From NCBI RefSeq assembly GCF_016801025.1, contig NZ_CP068983.1, positions 2,906,501 through 2,970,500 of the forward strand: a DNA stretch of 64,000 bases. The letters are read 5' to 3'. This DNA comes from Paradevosia shaoguanensis (GTDB lineage: Bacteria > Pseudomonadota > Alphaproteobacteria > Rhizobiales > Devosiaceae). Positions 1 to 8,569 of the stretch are shown piece by piece; the stretch's first letter is position 1; each line of letters begins with the position of its first letter. The translations under genes and the position numbers were made by a program. Under the pieces are notes generated by a model. It ran no database searches. It was not told the origin of the DNA and was given only the letters and a program-made list of their open reading frames with translations.

Positions 1-775
1 AATCCTGCCGCCATTCGAGGAACGCGATGATGCGGCCGCCGGTATTGATCAGCGGCAGCGTCGCCTTTTCCGGGTTTTCGGTCGTCGTCAGCCGGAAGGC
101 GGCGTCTTCGACAAGGCTCGCTTCGCCCAGATAGCTTGCATAGTCCTCATCGAGGAAGTCGATCGCGACGTGAAGGTATTGCCGCGCCTCGTCAGGCTCT
201 CGCGAGGGATCGGCGATCGGCATTACCGTCACCATGGCTGGCGTGCCGGCGATTTGGACGTAGTCGGCCGCGTAAGGCGCATTGCTGCGGCCGCCCGCCA
301 GATATGCCCGCAACGCGCCGGTTGCTATGTCGGCCCGCAGGCGCGAGAGCAGGGGGGCGAGCGCCTGGAGATCAGGGGCCAGCAGTGTCGGGTCGACCGA
401 ACGGCCATTGCGCATCAGGTAGATGGGGCGGTCTCCGCCATCGAGCACCACGGTCTGCTCGTAGCCGAAGCTTTCGTAAAACTCGGCGCCCAGGTTTTCG
501 TCGACCCATTCCGCGTCGAACGGACGAGTATGGTCGACCGCATCGCTCCAGAGTGCCCAGGATTCCTGGTTTTCAGCCTGCAAGGCGAAATAGCTGCGCA
601 GGGTGTGGTCGATAAGAGCGGTCTGGCGCTGCACGGCGCGGGCGTCGCTATTGCTGGTCGACCAATAGAGGAAGCCGCCCACCGTGGCCGCCATGGCCAG
701 CAGTGCAACGATAACCGGAATAACGATGACAGCCGCTGCGTGCCGGCCTCCTGCCGGCGATAAAGCGATGCCCAT
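1..775 (-). CDS. CHASE4-domain sensor protein, N-terminal part (runs off the window)
   Basis: The reading frame is open from an ATG at 775 down to the window edge, so the C-terminus is missing. A GAGGGGG ribosome-binding site lies just upstream of the ATG. The first residues are followed by one hydrophobic segment (about residues 14-38), then an extracytoplasmic stretch with WALWSDAVDHTRPF, EWVDENLG and VVLDGGDRPIY, the pattern of a CHASE4 sensor domain. Proteins of this kind usually continue into GGDEF and/or EAL domains that make or break cyclic di-GMP, but that part is outside the window, so the output domain is inferred. The ligand is unknown. Confidence 0.75.
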   Translation of the reverse strand, partial: MGIALSPAGGRHAAAVIVIPVIVALLAMAATVGGFLYWSTSNSDARAVQRQTALIDHTLRSYFALQAENQESWALWSDAVDHTRPFDAEWVDENLGAEFYESFGYEQTVVLDGGDRPIYLMRNGRSVDPTLLAPDLQALAPLLSRLRADIATGALRAYLAGGRSNAPYAADYVQIAGTPAMVTVMPIADPSREPDEARQYLHVAIDFLDEDYASYLGEASLVEDAAFRLTTTENPEKATLPLINTGGRIIAFLEWRQD

Positions 776-888
776 AAGCCCCCTCGACATTCTTGTCGCA
801 GCGCAATCTAGAGAGGGCGGAATTTCCGCTTTGTTACTGAACGAGTTTATTGGCCGGTCTGGTAAACGAATTAAGTAGAAGCCCGGTC

Positions 889-2154
889 TCAGTCCTTGAA
901 CAGGACCTCGCGATCCTGCGTGAAATTGGCGAGCAGCGGGATACTGGCGCCCCCCAGCGCCCGCGCGGCATTGCCGATCGTACCCTCCACCACGCGGAAC
1001 GGGGAGAGCCCCTGCCGGTTGATCCGCTCGAGTGCAGCGCGTGTTCGCTCGATGATGGCCTTGCGCACGAATTCGGGGAAGGCGCCATCGATGATAACCG
1101 TCTCGACATCGATCACCGCTACCGCCGCGACGATCGAGACCGCGACGTTCTGCGATACCTCATCGATCCATTCATCGAGCGCCGGCCCCAGGTCGTCGCC
1201 CCAGTCGTCCGGCGAGAGCCAGAGAACCTCCGGGTTCTTGCCTTGGGCAATCAGCTTGCGTTCAAGCACGTAGATCGATGCCACATTCATCAGCTGCGGC
1301 GTGCGCTGCGCTTGCGTTCCGGCGCCCGTCGCAGGCGCAGGCATCGAGCCCAACGCTCCCGCATTCTGCGTTCGGCCAGGGAAAAGGTGACCGTTGAGCA
1401 CCAAGCCGCCGCCGATGAACGAGCCAATATAGACGTAGAGATAGTCCAGGTAATCCGAGCCGCGCCCGAAAATCAGCTCCGCGGCGCAGGCGGCCGTGAT
1501 GTCGTTGTGGAAATAGACGGGCCAGTCGAGATGGCTGGCGAGGTCGGAGCGGATGTCGACCGTACGCCAGGCGTCGATATCCTCACGCGGTGCGCCGATT
1601 TCCTCGGGCCAGGTCCACATTTCATAGGGCGCCGCGATCCCGACGCCAGCCATGCGTCGCGCATGCTCGGGCGGCAGGTCCTTCATCATCTCCGCAATCC
1701 CCTCGCGCGCGAAATGCAGGATCGCCTCGGGTTTGGGGTAGGGGTAAATCTTGTGGAGGAGCTTCAGGATCTCGCCGGTGAAATTGATGAGGTAGAGATC
1801 GACGCTACGCCGCCCGATCTTGAGCCCGAAAGCGAAAGCGCCATCCGGATTGAGCGAGTAGGGCACCGATGGTTGACCGATCCGACCGCGCTGGGGATTG
1901 CCCTTGAGCAGCAGTCCGTCGGCCTCAAGCTGGTTGGTGATGATCGAGATGGTTTGCGGGGAAAGCCCTGTCATCCGGGCGATATCGGCCTTGGGCAGGC
2001 TCTTGTGCCGCCGGATCAGCGAGAGCACCAATCGCTCGTTATAAAGGCGAACGCCGGTCTGGTTCGTGCCGCGGCTGAAGCCACTGGCACGCGCAGCCTT
2101 CTCCTCTTTCGCGGCGCGCGAGGCCATCGCTTGCTCCATTAACGTTTGCGGCAT
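889..2154 (-). CDS. ROK-family transcriptional regulator of the adjacent sugar transporter
   Basis: 421 residues. The N-terminal part carries a MarR-like helix-turn-helix (about residues 40-95, KADIARMTGLSPQTISIITN) followed by a ROK sugar-kinase fold. The phosphate-binding regions typical of a kinase are weak, and the usual ROK motif AGExGH reads AGALGSMP here, with no CxCGxxGC zinc motif after it. It is therefore probably a repressor with no kinase activity. It is divergent from the FrcB-like gene, and a 35-bp palindrome sits between the two promoters, which suggests local control by a sugar or polyol. An internal start at MASRAAKEE is possible. Confidence 0.9.
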   Translation of the reverse strand: MPQTLMEQAMASRAAKEEKAARASGFSRGTNQTGVRLYNERLVLSLIRRHKSLPKADIARMTGLSPQTISIITNQLEADGLLLKGNPQRGRIGQPSVPYSLNPDGAFAFGLKIGRRSVDLYLINFTGEILKLLHKIYPYPKPEAILHFAREGIAEMMKDLPPEHARRMAGVGIAAPYEMWTWPEEIGAPREDIDAWRTVDIRSDLASHLDWPVYFHNDITAACAAELIFGRGSDYLDYLYVYIGSFIGGGLVLNGHLFPGRTQNAGALGSMPAPATGAGTQAQRTPQLMNVASIYVLERKLIAQGKNPEVLWLSPDDWGDDLGPALDEWIDEVSQNVAVSIVAAVAVIDVETVIIDGAFPEFVRKAIIERTRAALERINRQGLSPFRVVEGTIGNAARALGGASIPLLANFTQDREVLFKD

Positions 2155-2279
2155 CGTGACAGCAGATACCGCTGCGCAAACCGCCGCCGGTGATAGCTGC
2201 GACGCGCCCGTAAGTGCAACCGATTACGAAGGTTTTTCTCCCTCTTGGTAGTGCACATTGCCGCGCTACGTGGTCGCAA

Positions 2280-2314
2280 GTCAATTAATAAATCCATTGG
2301 ATTAATTTATTGAC
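2280..2314. promoter_or_regulatory. Probable ROK operator, 35-bp imperfect palindrome between divergent promoters
   Basis: The half-site reads GTCAATnAATnAATCCA and is mirrored around position 2297 with only two mismatched pairs per 17-base arm. Its outer ends (GTCAAT and ATTGAC) supply most of a -35 hexamer on each strand: TTGACA at 2310-2315 for the transporter and TTGACT at 2279-2284 for the regulator. Binding there would block both promoters. AT-rich palindromes of this kind are typical of ROK repressors; assignment to the adjacent regulator is inferred from position. Confidence 0.8.
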
Positions 2315-2338
2315 AGGATCGGTTCTGCGACTGAGTAT
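2310..2338 (+). promoter_or_regulatory. Promoter of the FrcB-like operon
   Basis: TTGACA at 2310-2315, a 17-base spacer, and GAGTAT at 2333-2338 as a weak -10. The -35 lies inside the palindromic operator. The start codon is about 100 bases downstream. Confidence 0.5.
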
Positions 2339-2439
2339 GCCTGCAAGGACGGCGAAGGCCGGGCAGGAGGATGCCTGGCGCGAACGTCCGGAGCGGAGCG
2401 TGCCGGCTGCACTCTTCGCGCAACCCCGGGAGGATTTTC

Positions 2440-3471
2440 ATGGGTAGACTAAATCTGCTTAAGGTCGCTGCCGCCGCCACCGTTATGGCCGGCATGCTGG
2501 CCGGGACTTCCGCCTATGCCGCCGACGTGGTCGGCCTTATCACCAAGACGGAAGGCAATCCGTTCTTCGTCAAGATGCGCGAAGGCGCCCAGGCCAAGGC
2601 CACCGAACTCGGACTAGACCTGCGCACTTTCGCCGGCAAGTTCGACGGCGACAATGACAGCCAGGTCGCCGCCATCGAGAACCTGATCGCCGCCGGCGCC
2701 AAGGGTTTCGCCATCGTACCCTCGGATTCGAGCGCCATCGTGCCGACCATCCAGAAGGCGCGTGACGCCGGGCTGCTGGTCATTGTCCTCGATACGCCCC
2801 TCGATCCGATGGATGCGGCTGACGCCACCTTCGCTACCGACAACCGCAAGGCCGGCCAGTTGATCGGCGAATGGGCCAAGGGGACGCTCGGCGACAAGGC
2901 GGCTTCCGCCAAGATCGCCTTCCTCGACCTCGCGACCAACCAGCCGACCGTCGACTACCTGCGCGACCAGGGCTTCATGCAGGGCTTCGGCATCGACGTG
3001 AAGGACCCCAACAAGTACGGCGACGAGGACGATCCGCGTATCTGCGGCCATGAAATGACGGGCGGCGCCGAGGATGGCGGGCGTACCGCCATGGAGACGC
3101 TGCTGCAGAAATGCCCCGACATCAATGTCGTCTACACCATCAACGAACCGGCTGCGGCTGGTGGCTACGAAGCGCTCAAGGCAGTCGGCAAGGATGATGG
3201 CTCCGTGCTCATCGTCTCCATCGATGGCGGCTGCCCGGGCGTGGCCAACGTGAAGGCCGGCGTCATCGGCGCCACCAGCCAGCAATACCCGCTCAAGATG
3301 GCCTCGATGGCCATGGAAGCCATCCAGAAGTTCGCGGCCTCCGGTGAAAAGCCGACCGTGGATGCCAAGACCGGGTTCCTGGACACCGGTGCCACCCTCA
3401 TCACCGACAAGCCGGTGGCGGGCGTGGATTCGATCACCTCCGAAGAGGGCGCCAAGCTCTGCTGGGGCTGA
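2440..3471 (+). CDS. frcB: ABC sugar importer, periplasmic substrate-binding protein (FrcB-like)
   Basis: 343 residues from ATG 2440, chosen for the GGGAGGA ribosome-binding site and because a signal peptide starts there (hydrophobic residues 9-22, cleavage after AYA at 27). An upstream in-frame start at 2371 would hide the signal peptide. The mature part is a Peripla_BP_4/ribose-binding fold beginning [16 protein letters not shown] and ending KLCWG, closely like rhizobial fructose-binding FrcB as I remember it. It should capture a monosaccharide or polyol and deliver it to the permease encoded next. The exact ligand is uncertain, because the downstream genes are dehydrogenases and no fructokinase is present. 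Confidence 0.88.
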   Translation: MGRLNLLKVAAAATVMAGMLAGTSAYAADVVGLITKTEGNPFFVKMREGAQAKATELGLDLRTFAGKFDGDNDSQVAAIENLIAAGAKGFAIVPSDSSAIVPTIQKARDAGLLVIVLDTPLDPMDAADATFATDNRKAGQLIGEWAKGTLGDKAASAKIAFLDLATNQPTVDYLRDQGFMQGFGIDVKDPNKYGDEDDPRICGHEMTGGAEDGGRTAMETLLQKCPDINVVYTINEPAAAGGYEALKAVGKDDGSVLIVSIDGGCPGVANVKAGVIGATSQQYPLKMASMAMEAIQKFAASGEKPTVDAKTGFLDTGATLITDKPVAGVDSITSEEGAKLCWG

Positions 3472-3486
3472 TCGAGGATTGAATCG

Positions 3487-3508
3487 AAGGGGCGGTCAGC
3501 CGCCCCTT
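3487..3508 (+). terminator. Intercistronic hairpin between binding-protein and permease genes
   Basis: AAGGGGCGG and CCGCCCCTT form a perfect 9-bp stem around TCAG, with no T-run after it. Such hairpins commonly protect the binding-protein mRNA or partly terminate transcription so that more binding protein than permease is made. Confidence 0.6.
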
Positions 3509-3540
3509 CTCGCCACGACTGATCCTTGGGAGGGGATGGT

Positions 3541-4617
3541 ATGAGCGACGACGCAGCCGGTTCGTCATCGGCGGAAAAGGGCCTTGAAGGCGCCCAGCAC
3601 GGGGTGGCCAGTTTCGACACGGACGAAAAATCGCCGCTCCGGATGGTGCAGCACTTCCTGCACAATTACCCGACGGCCATCCCCTTCATCGTGCTCATCA
3701 TCGGCATCCTGATCTTCTCGGTCGCTGCCGGGTCCAAATTCTTCGCCCCGTTCAACCTGTCTCTGGTCCTCCAGCAGGTGACCATCATCGGCGTGCTCGG
3801 CATCGCCCAGACGCTGGTCGTGCTCACGGCGGGCATCGACCTTTCCGTGGGCGCCATCATGATCCTGTCGTCCATCGTCATGGGGCGGCTGGCGGTGGTG
3901 GTCGGCGTTCCCGTGCCCCTCGCCTTCGCCGCCGGGCTTCTCACCGGCACGCTCTGCGGCTTCATCAACGGCATACTCGTCGCCCTTGTGCGCCTGCCGC
4001 CTTTCATCGTCACGCTCGGCACCTGGAGCATTTACGGGGCGCTGGTGATCTTCGTATCGCGCTCCGAAACCATCCGTTCGCAGGACATCGCGGCGGCGGC
4101 GCCCTTCCTGCAATTGCTGGGCACCATCATCAAGCTGGGGGGAGGGGCCGTCATCACCTATGGCGCGGTGCTGATGATCATCCTGGCCTTCCTCATCTGG
4201 TACATGCTGGCGCGCACCGCCTTCGGCCGCCACATCTATGCGGTGGGCGACGACCCCGAGGCCGCGCGCCTCGCCGGTATCAATACCAAGGCCACACTCA
4301 TCGGCGTCTACACGCTTGCCGGCCTCATCTGCGCCATTGCGGGCTGGGTCACCATCGGCCGCATCGGCGCCGTTTCCCCGCTCGCTGGCCAGAACGCCAA
4401 TCTCGATGCCATCACCGCCGTCGTCATCGGCGGCACCTCGCTCTTCGGCGGACGCGGCTCCATCGTCGGCACGCTGGTGGGCGCGCTCATCGTGGGCGTG
4501 TTCCGCAACGGCCTGGCGCTCGCGGGCGTCGATGTCCTCTGGCAGGAATTCACCGTCGGCATTCTCATCATCCTCGCCGTCACCATCGACCAGTGGATCA
4601 GGAAGGTTTCGGCATGA
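3541..4617 (+). CDS. frcC: ABC sugar importer, permease (FrcC-like)
   Basis: 358 residues from ATG 3541, which has a GGGAGG site just upstream; an in-frame start at 3526 is less well placed. The protein is a BPD_transp_2 permease of the ribose/xylose/fructose group, with about eight to ten hydrophobic helices beginning at PFIVLIIGILIFSV. The AGIDLSVGAI and VGDDPEAARLAGI signatures are typical of this family. It lies between the binding protein and the ATPase and overlaps the ATPase start by four bases (ATGA), indicating translational coupling. Confidence 0.9.
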   Translation: MSDDAAGSSSAEKGLEGAQHGVASFDTDEKSPLRMVQHFLHNYPTAIPFIVLIIGILIFSVAAGSKFFAPFNLSLVLQQVTIIGVLGIAQTLVVLTAGIDLSVGAIMILSSIVMGRLAVVVGVPVPLAFAAGLLTGTLCGFINGILVALVRLPPFIVTLGTWSIYGALVIFVSRSETIRSQDIAAAAPFLQLLGTIIKLGGGAVITYGAVLMIILAFLIWYMLARTAFGRHIYAVGDDPEAARLAGINTKATLIGVYTLAGLICAIAGWVTIGRIGAVSPLAGQNANLDAITAVVIGGTSLFGGRGSIVGTLVGALIVGVFRNGLALAGVDVLWQEFTVGILIILAVTIDQWIRKVSA

Positions 4618-5399
4618 GCGAGGTCACCCCCATCCTCTCGGCCCGTGGCCTCAACAAGCGCTATGGCCGCGTCGTCGCTCTCGACAACACCGATTTCGAC
4701 CTGATGCCGGGCGAAATCCTCGGCGTCATCGGCGACAACGGCGCGGGCAAATCCACGCTCATCAAGGCGCTCTGCGGGGCGGTCATCCCGGATTCGGGCG
4801 AGGTCCGCCTCAATGGCGAGCTGGTGCATTTCCGCTCGCCCATCGAGGCGCGCAATGCCGGCATCGAGACCGTCTACCAGAACCTGGCCCTCTCGCCCGC
4901 CCTCTCGATCGCCGACAACATGTTCCTCGGCCGCGAGGTGCGCAAACCCGGCTTCCTCGGCCAGGTCCTGCGCACGCTCGACCGCAGCCAGATGCAAAAG
5001 ATCGCCCGCGAAAAACTCTCCGAACTGGGGCTGATGACCATCCAGAACATCAACCAGTCGGTCGAAACCCTCTCGGGCGGCCAGCGCCAGGGTGTCGCCG
5101 TGGCCCGCGCCGCCGCCTTCGGCAGCCGGGTGGTCATCATGGACGAGCCCACCGCCGCGCTCGGCGTCAAGGAGAGCCGGCGCGTGCTCGAGCTGATGCT
5201 CGACGTGCAGCGCCGTGGCTTGCCGATCATCCTCATCTCGCACAACATGCCCCACGTCTTCGAAGTCGCCGATCGCATCCACATCCACCGCCTGGGCCGC
5301 CGCATCGCGGTAATCGACCCCAAGGCCTTCTCGATGTCGGATGCCGTCGCGATCATGACCGGCGCCATGAAGCCGCCCGCGGAGACGGTGGTGAACTAG
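4614..5399 (+). CDS. frcA: ABC sugar importer, single-domain ATPase (FrcA-like)
   Basis: 261 residues from ATG 4614, which overlaps the permease stop. One ATP-binding cassette: Walker A GDNGAGKST at residues 40-48, signature ETLSGGQRQGVAVARA, Walker B VVIMDEPTAALG and switch histidine in LISHNMPH. Most carbohydrate importers of this group (RbsA, XylG) carry two fused cassettes of about 500 residues. A single cassette is the FrcA arrangement, and the transporter presumably works with an ATPase homodimer. Confidence 0.9.
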   Translation: MSEVTPILSARGLNKRYGRVVALDNTDFDLMPGEILGVIGDNGAGKSTLIKALCGAVIPDSGEVRLNGELVHFRSPIEARNAGIETVYQNLALSPALSIADNMFLGREVRKPGFLGQVLRTLDRSQMQKIAREKLSELGLMTIQNINQSVETLSGGQRQGVAVARAAAFGSRVVIMDEPTAALGVKESRRVLELMLDVQRRGLPIILISHNMPHVFEVADRIHIHRLGRRIAVIDPKAFSMSDAVAIMTGAMKPPAETVVN

Positions 5400-5417
5400 G
5401 GAAGAGATGTTCCAAAA

Positions 5418-6464
5418 ATGACTATGGCCCAAGCGCTCGTGCTCGAGCGTCAGCACGAATTGAAGCTCCGCGATATCGACCTGCCGATGGACGTCGGTCC
5501 GGGCATGGTCAAGATCAAGATCCATACCGTGGGCGTCTGCGGGTCGGACGTGCACTATTACACCCATGGCCGCATCGGGCCGTTCGTCGTCAATGCGCCC
5601 ATGGTTCTCGGTCACGAGGCGGCCGGCACCGTTGTCGAGATCGGGCAGGGCGTCACCCATCTCAAGGTCGGCGACCGCGTCTGCATGGAGCCGGGTATTC
5701 CCGATCCCAATTCGCGCGCCTCGCGCCTGGGCATGTACAATGTCGATCCCGCCGTTACCTTCTGGGCCACCCCGCCGATCCACGGCGTGCTGACGCCATT
5801 CGTCGTCCATCCGGCCAATTACACCTTCAGGCTCCCTGACAATGTGAGCTTTGCCGAAGGCGCCATGGTTGAGCCTTTTGCCGTGGGCATGCAGGCGGCC
5901 ACCAAGGCGCGCATCACGCCCGGCGACACCGCCGTGGTTCTCGGCGCCGGTCCCATCGGCACCATGGTGGCCATCGCCGCGCTCGCCGGCGGCTGCGCCC
6001 GCGTGATCGTGGCCGATCTCGCCCAGCCCAAGCTCGACATCGCCGCCCGCTACCAGGGCGTCATCCCGGTCAACATCCGCGAAAAGAGCATCGTGTCCGA
6101 GGTGAAGCGTCTCACCGAGGATTGGGGCGCCGATATCGTCTTTGAGTGTTCCGGTTCCCCAAAAGCCTGGGAAACCATCATGGACCTGCCGCGTCCGGGC
6201 GGCACCATTGTCGTCGTCGGCCTGCCGGTCGAACCGGCGCCCTTCGACATCGCCACCGCCTCGACCAAGGAAATCCGCATCGAAACGGTGTTCCGCTACG
6301 CCCACCAATACGACCGCGCCATCGCCCTCTTCGCCTCGGGTCGCGTCGACCTCAAACCCCTCATTTCGGAAACCTTCGCATTCAAGGATTCCGTAGCCGC
6401 GTTCGACCGGGCCGTGGAAGCGCGCCCCAGCGACGTCAAGCTGCAGATCCGCATGCCGGATTGA
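5418..6464 (+). CDS. Zinc-dependent polyol dehydrogenase (xylitol/sorbitol dehydrogenase-like)
   Basis: 348 residues of the medium-chain dehydrogenase family. Catalytic zinc ligands are C41 in GVCGSD and H66-E67 in GHEAAG. A Rossmann motif [13 protein letters not shown] binds NAD(H). The region that normally holds four cysteines for the structural zinc reads [17 protein letters not shown], so that site is absent, as in some sorbitol and xylitol dehydrogenases. It follows the transporter operon by 18 bases and probably oxidises the imported polyol to a ketose. The substrate is inferred from context only. Confidence 0.82.
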   Translation: MTMAQALVLERQHELKLRDIDLPMDVGPGMVKIKIHTVGVCGSDVHYYTHGRIGPFVVNAPMVLGHEAAGTVVEIGQGVTHLKVGDRVCMEPGIPDPNSRASRLGMYNVDPAVTFWATPPIHGVLTPFVVHPANYTFRLPDNVSFAEGAMVEPFAVGMQAATKARITPGDTAVVLGAGPIGTMVAIAALAGGCARVIVADLAQPKLDIAARYQGVIPVNIREKSIVSEVKRLTEDWGADIVFECSGSPKAWETIMDLPRPGGTIVVVGLPVEPAPFDIATASTKEIRIETVFRYAHQYDRAIALFASGRVDLKPLISETFAFKDSVAAFDRAVEARPSDVKLQIRMPD

Positions 6465-6484
6465 CCCATGGCCACACCCCCGCC

Positions 6485-6536
6485 CGCGCCAGCACGTCAC
6501 CTCCCCCCTTGCGGGGGAGGGACAGGGTGGGGGGTA
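6485..6536. repeat. Palindromic repeat family A, single arm
   Basis: A C-rich block with a 9-bp hairpin (CCTCCCCCC...GGGGGAGG around TTGC) followed by GACAGGGTGGGGG. It matches one arm of the element at 18105-18209. Confidence 0.7.
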
Positions 6537-6560
6537 AGCAAAGGACACAAAGCCCTCGGC

Positions 6561-6670
6561 CTCACCCCCTCCCTAACCCTCCCCACAAGGGGGAGGGTGG
6601 GGTTTTGTTGCTCGATCTCGGCCAAAGGCACCACCCTCCCCCTTGTGGGGAGGGTTAGGGAGGGGGAAGG
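6561..6670. repeat. Palindromic repeat family A, variant A2
   Basis: Two long inverted arms (CCCTCCCTAACCCTCCCC and its complement) enclose about 35 bases that include GTTGCTCGATCTCGGCC. Closely related copies lie at 17967-18076 and 20411-20517. It lies downstream of the dehydrogenase gene. Confidence 0.85.
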
Positions 6671-6900
6671 CACAAGACTCCATCCCTTGCCCCGTTCATC
6701 CTCCCGAATTCTCCGTTCATCCGCCCGGCAAAATTGTGTCTATCCCCCTAGCTCCCATTCCCGGCCACAACTTCGCCTCTGCGTTAACACATTGAATTCA
6801 AACAGTTTCAAGAACTAATCCACCCGCCTCCACACCCTGCTATCCTCATACCCGTCGCCTAACCCGAAATTCCCCACCACCCACCCCCAGGAGCACCACC
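6671..6900. other. Intergenic stretch before the SDR gene
   Basis: No convincing gene. Most of it is C-rich sequence, with an AT-rich segment around 6785-6820 (GTTAACACATTGAATTC) that could carry the SDR promoter, but I could not assign hexamers. A CAGGAG ribosome-binding site ends just before 6901. Confidence 0.4.
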
Positions 6901-7686
6901 ATGGATCTCGGACTTCGCGACAAGGTCGCCATCATCACCGGCGGTACCGTCGGCATCGGCCTTGCCGTGGCCGAGGGGCTTGCGGCCGAGGGGGCCAATC
7001 TCGTTCTCGTCGCCCGCGACCATGACCGCATCGACGCCGAAGCTTCGCGCATCGCCGACAAGTACGGAATCCTCGTCCACGGGGTTGCCGCCGACGTCGC
7101 CACCGCCGAGGGCTGCAATGCCGTCATCTCCGGCGCCCAGAAGGCCTTTGGCGGCGCCGACATTCTCATCAACAATGCCGGCACGGGATCGAACGAGACC
7201 ATCCAGGATGCCACGGACGAAAAGTGGCAGTATTACTGGGACTTGCACGTCATGGCCGCCGTCCGCCTCGCCCGCGGTATCGTCCCGCAGATGAAGAAGC
7301 GCGGCGGTGGGGTCGTGCTGCACAATGCCTCGATCTGCGCCGTGCAGCCGCTCTGGTACGAGCCGATCTACAACACCACCAAGTCGGCGCTGATGATGTT
7401 CTCCAAAACCCTCTCGACCGAGGTCGTGGGCGACAACATCCGGGTCAATTGCATCAATCCGGGCCTGATCCTCACCCCCGACTGGGTGAAGACCGCCAAG
7501 CAGCTTGCCGGCGAGGATGGCTACCAGGCTCACCTCCAGGGCGTCGCCGACGAATACGCCACCATGAAGCGCTTCGGAACGCCCGAGGAATTGGCGCATT
7601 TCTTCGTCTTCCTCTGCTCGGACAAGGCGACCTACTCGACCGGGTCCACCTATTTCGTGGACGGAGGCATGCTCAAGACGGTCTGA
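6901..7686 (+). CDS. SDR-family oxidoreductase
   Basis: 261 residues, classical short-chain dehydrogenase length. Cofactor motif TGGTVGIG at residues 13-20, NNAG at 91-94, catalytic S144, Y157 and K161 (YNTTK), and a C-terminal SDR tail with VDGGM. It lies downstream of the transporter and zinc dehydrogenase on the same strand but after a repeat cluster, so it may have its own promoter. It could act on the same sugar or polyol; the substrate is not visible from sequence. Confidence 0.85.
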   Translation: MDLGLRDKVAIITGGTVGIGLAVAEGLAAEGANLVLVARDHDRIDAEASRIADKYGILVHGVAADVATAEGCNAVISGAQKAFGGADILINNAGTGSNETIQDATDEKWQYYWDLHVMAAVRLARGIVPQMKKRGGGVVLHNASICAVQPLWYEPIYNTTKSALMMFSKTLSTEVVGDNIRVNCINPGLILTPDWVKTAKQLAGEDGYQAHLQGVADEYATMKRFGTPEELAHFFVFLCSDKATYSTGSTYFVDGGMLKTV

Positions 7687-7700
7687 CGCGCGGAGGCGCA

Positions 7701-8198
7701 ATGGATTTCGCGGATGCTATCGGCCTCGTTCAGCCCCACACGCCGCTGCACGTCATCTTCATTCGCATCGGCCTCGCCGCACTTTTCGGCGGCATGATCG
7801 GTTTCGAGCGCGAGCGGCATCGGGAGGGTGCAGGGCTGCGCACGCATATCCTCATCGCGACAGCTGCGTGCCTCTTTACCCTGCTCACCATCGAAATCTT
7901 CGAAACCTTCGGCGGCTCGCCCAATAGCCGTGCGGACCCCATCCGCGCCATCGATGCGGTGACCGCCGGTGTCGCGTTCCTGGGAGCCGGCGCCATCTTC
8001 CGGCGGCCGCATGACGTCAAGGGCCTGACAACCGGTGCAGGCATGTGGCTTGCCGGCGCCGTGGGCGTGGCGACGTCACTCGGCTACTACGTCGTCGGCT
8101 TCGTGGTTTCGCTCTTCGCCATCATCGTGCTGTCCCTGCTGCGCGCGCTCAAGCTCTGGATCGATGCCAAAGATGAACCAGGCAGCGAGGAACGCTAG
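7701..8198 (+). CDS. MgtC/SapB-family inner-membrane protein
   Basis: 165 residues from ATG 7701, which is preceded by GGAGG. Four to five hydrophobic helices with the MgtC signature LAALFGGMIGFERERHREGAGLRTHILIA split across residues 24-54, then FLGAGAIF and LTTGAGMWLAGAVGVA. The family is tied to magnesium limitation and survival stress in pathogens; many environmental homologues have no proven role. This one lacks the long C-terminal ACT-like domain of Salmonella MgtC. Confidence 0.88.
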   Translation: MDFADAIGLVQPHTPLHVIFIRIGLAALFGGMIGFERERHREGAGLRTHILIATAACLFTLLTIEIFETFGGSPNSRADPIRAIDAVTAGVAFLGAGAIFRRPHDVKGLTTGAGMWLAGAVGVATSLGYYVVGFVVSLFAIIVLSLLRALKLWIDAKDEPGSEER

Positions 8199-8242
8199 CG
8201 CCGGTGCGGGCGTTGCTCATGGGATCAGCAAAGGAGGCCGAA

Positions 8243-8428
8243 ATGCCTGCCAAATCCAAGGCCCAGCAGGAAGCTGCGGGCGCTGCTCTCGCCGCCAAGC
8301 GCGGCGAGCTGAAGGTGAGCGAACTCAAGGGCGCATCCAAGGAAATGTATGAATCCATGAGTGAAAAGCAGCTCGAGGAGTTCGCTGCAACCAAGCGGAA
8401 ATCGCTGCCGGAACATGTCGCGAAATAG
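8243..8428 (+). CDS. DUF3008 small protein
   Basis: 61 residues from ATG 8243 with AAGGAGG upstream. It is lysine- and alanine-rich and hydrophilic (MPAKSKAQQEAAG at the start, KRKSLPEHV near the end), matching the DUF3008 family of about 60-residue proteins of unknown function. It has no signal peptide or membrane segment. Confidence 0.8.
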   Translation: MPAKSKAQQEAAGAALAAKRGELKVSELKGASKEMYESMSEKQLEEFAATKRKSLPEHVAK

Positions 8429-8534
8429 TGTGACGTTTCCCATGCTTTGTTAACGCTGTCGTCGCGCAAATCCGGGCGAAAGCGAAGTAGGGCGCATCCC
8501 CAGGTAAACCGTTTCACTCTTGTTAAGACTTGCA

Positions 8535-8564
8535 CCCCCTAGAGTGGAGCAGTTCTACTGGGGG
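8535..8564 (+). promoter_or_regulatory. 5-prime hairpin that would bury the ribosome-binding site of the next gene
   Basis: CCCCCTAGA pairs with TCTA(CT)GGGGG around a 10-base loop. The 3-prime arm GGGGG (8560-8564) is also the only good ribosome-binding site for the ATG at 8570, so folding would reduce translation. Seen in sequence only. Confidence 0.4.
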
Positions 8565-8569
8565 CTCGT

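Noticed and set aside
4308-6548. 746-residue reverse-strand open frame opposite the transporter and dehydrogenase
   Set aside because: Same reason: antisense to well-recognised genes, with no domain pattern of its own.
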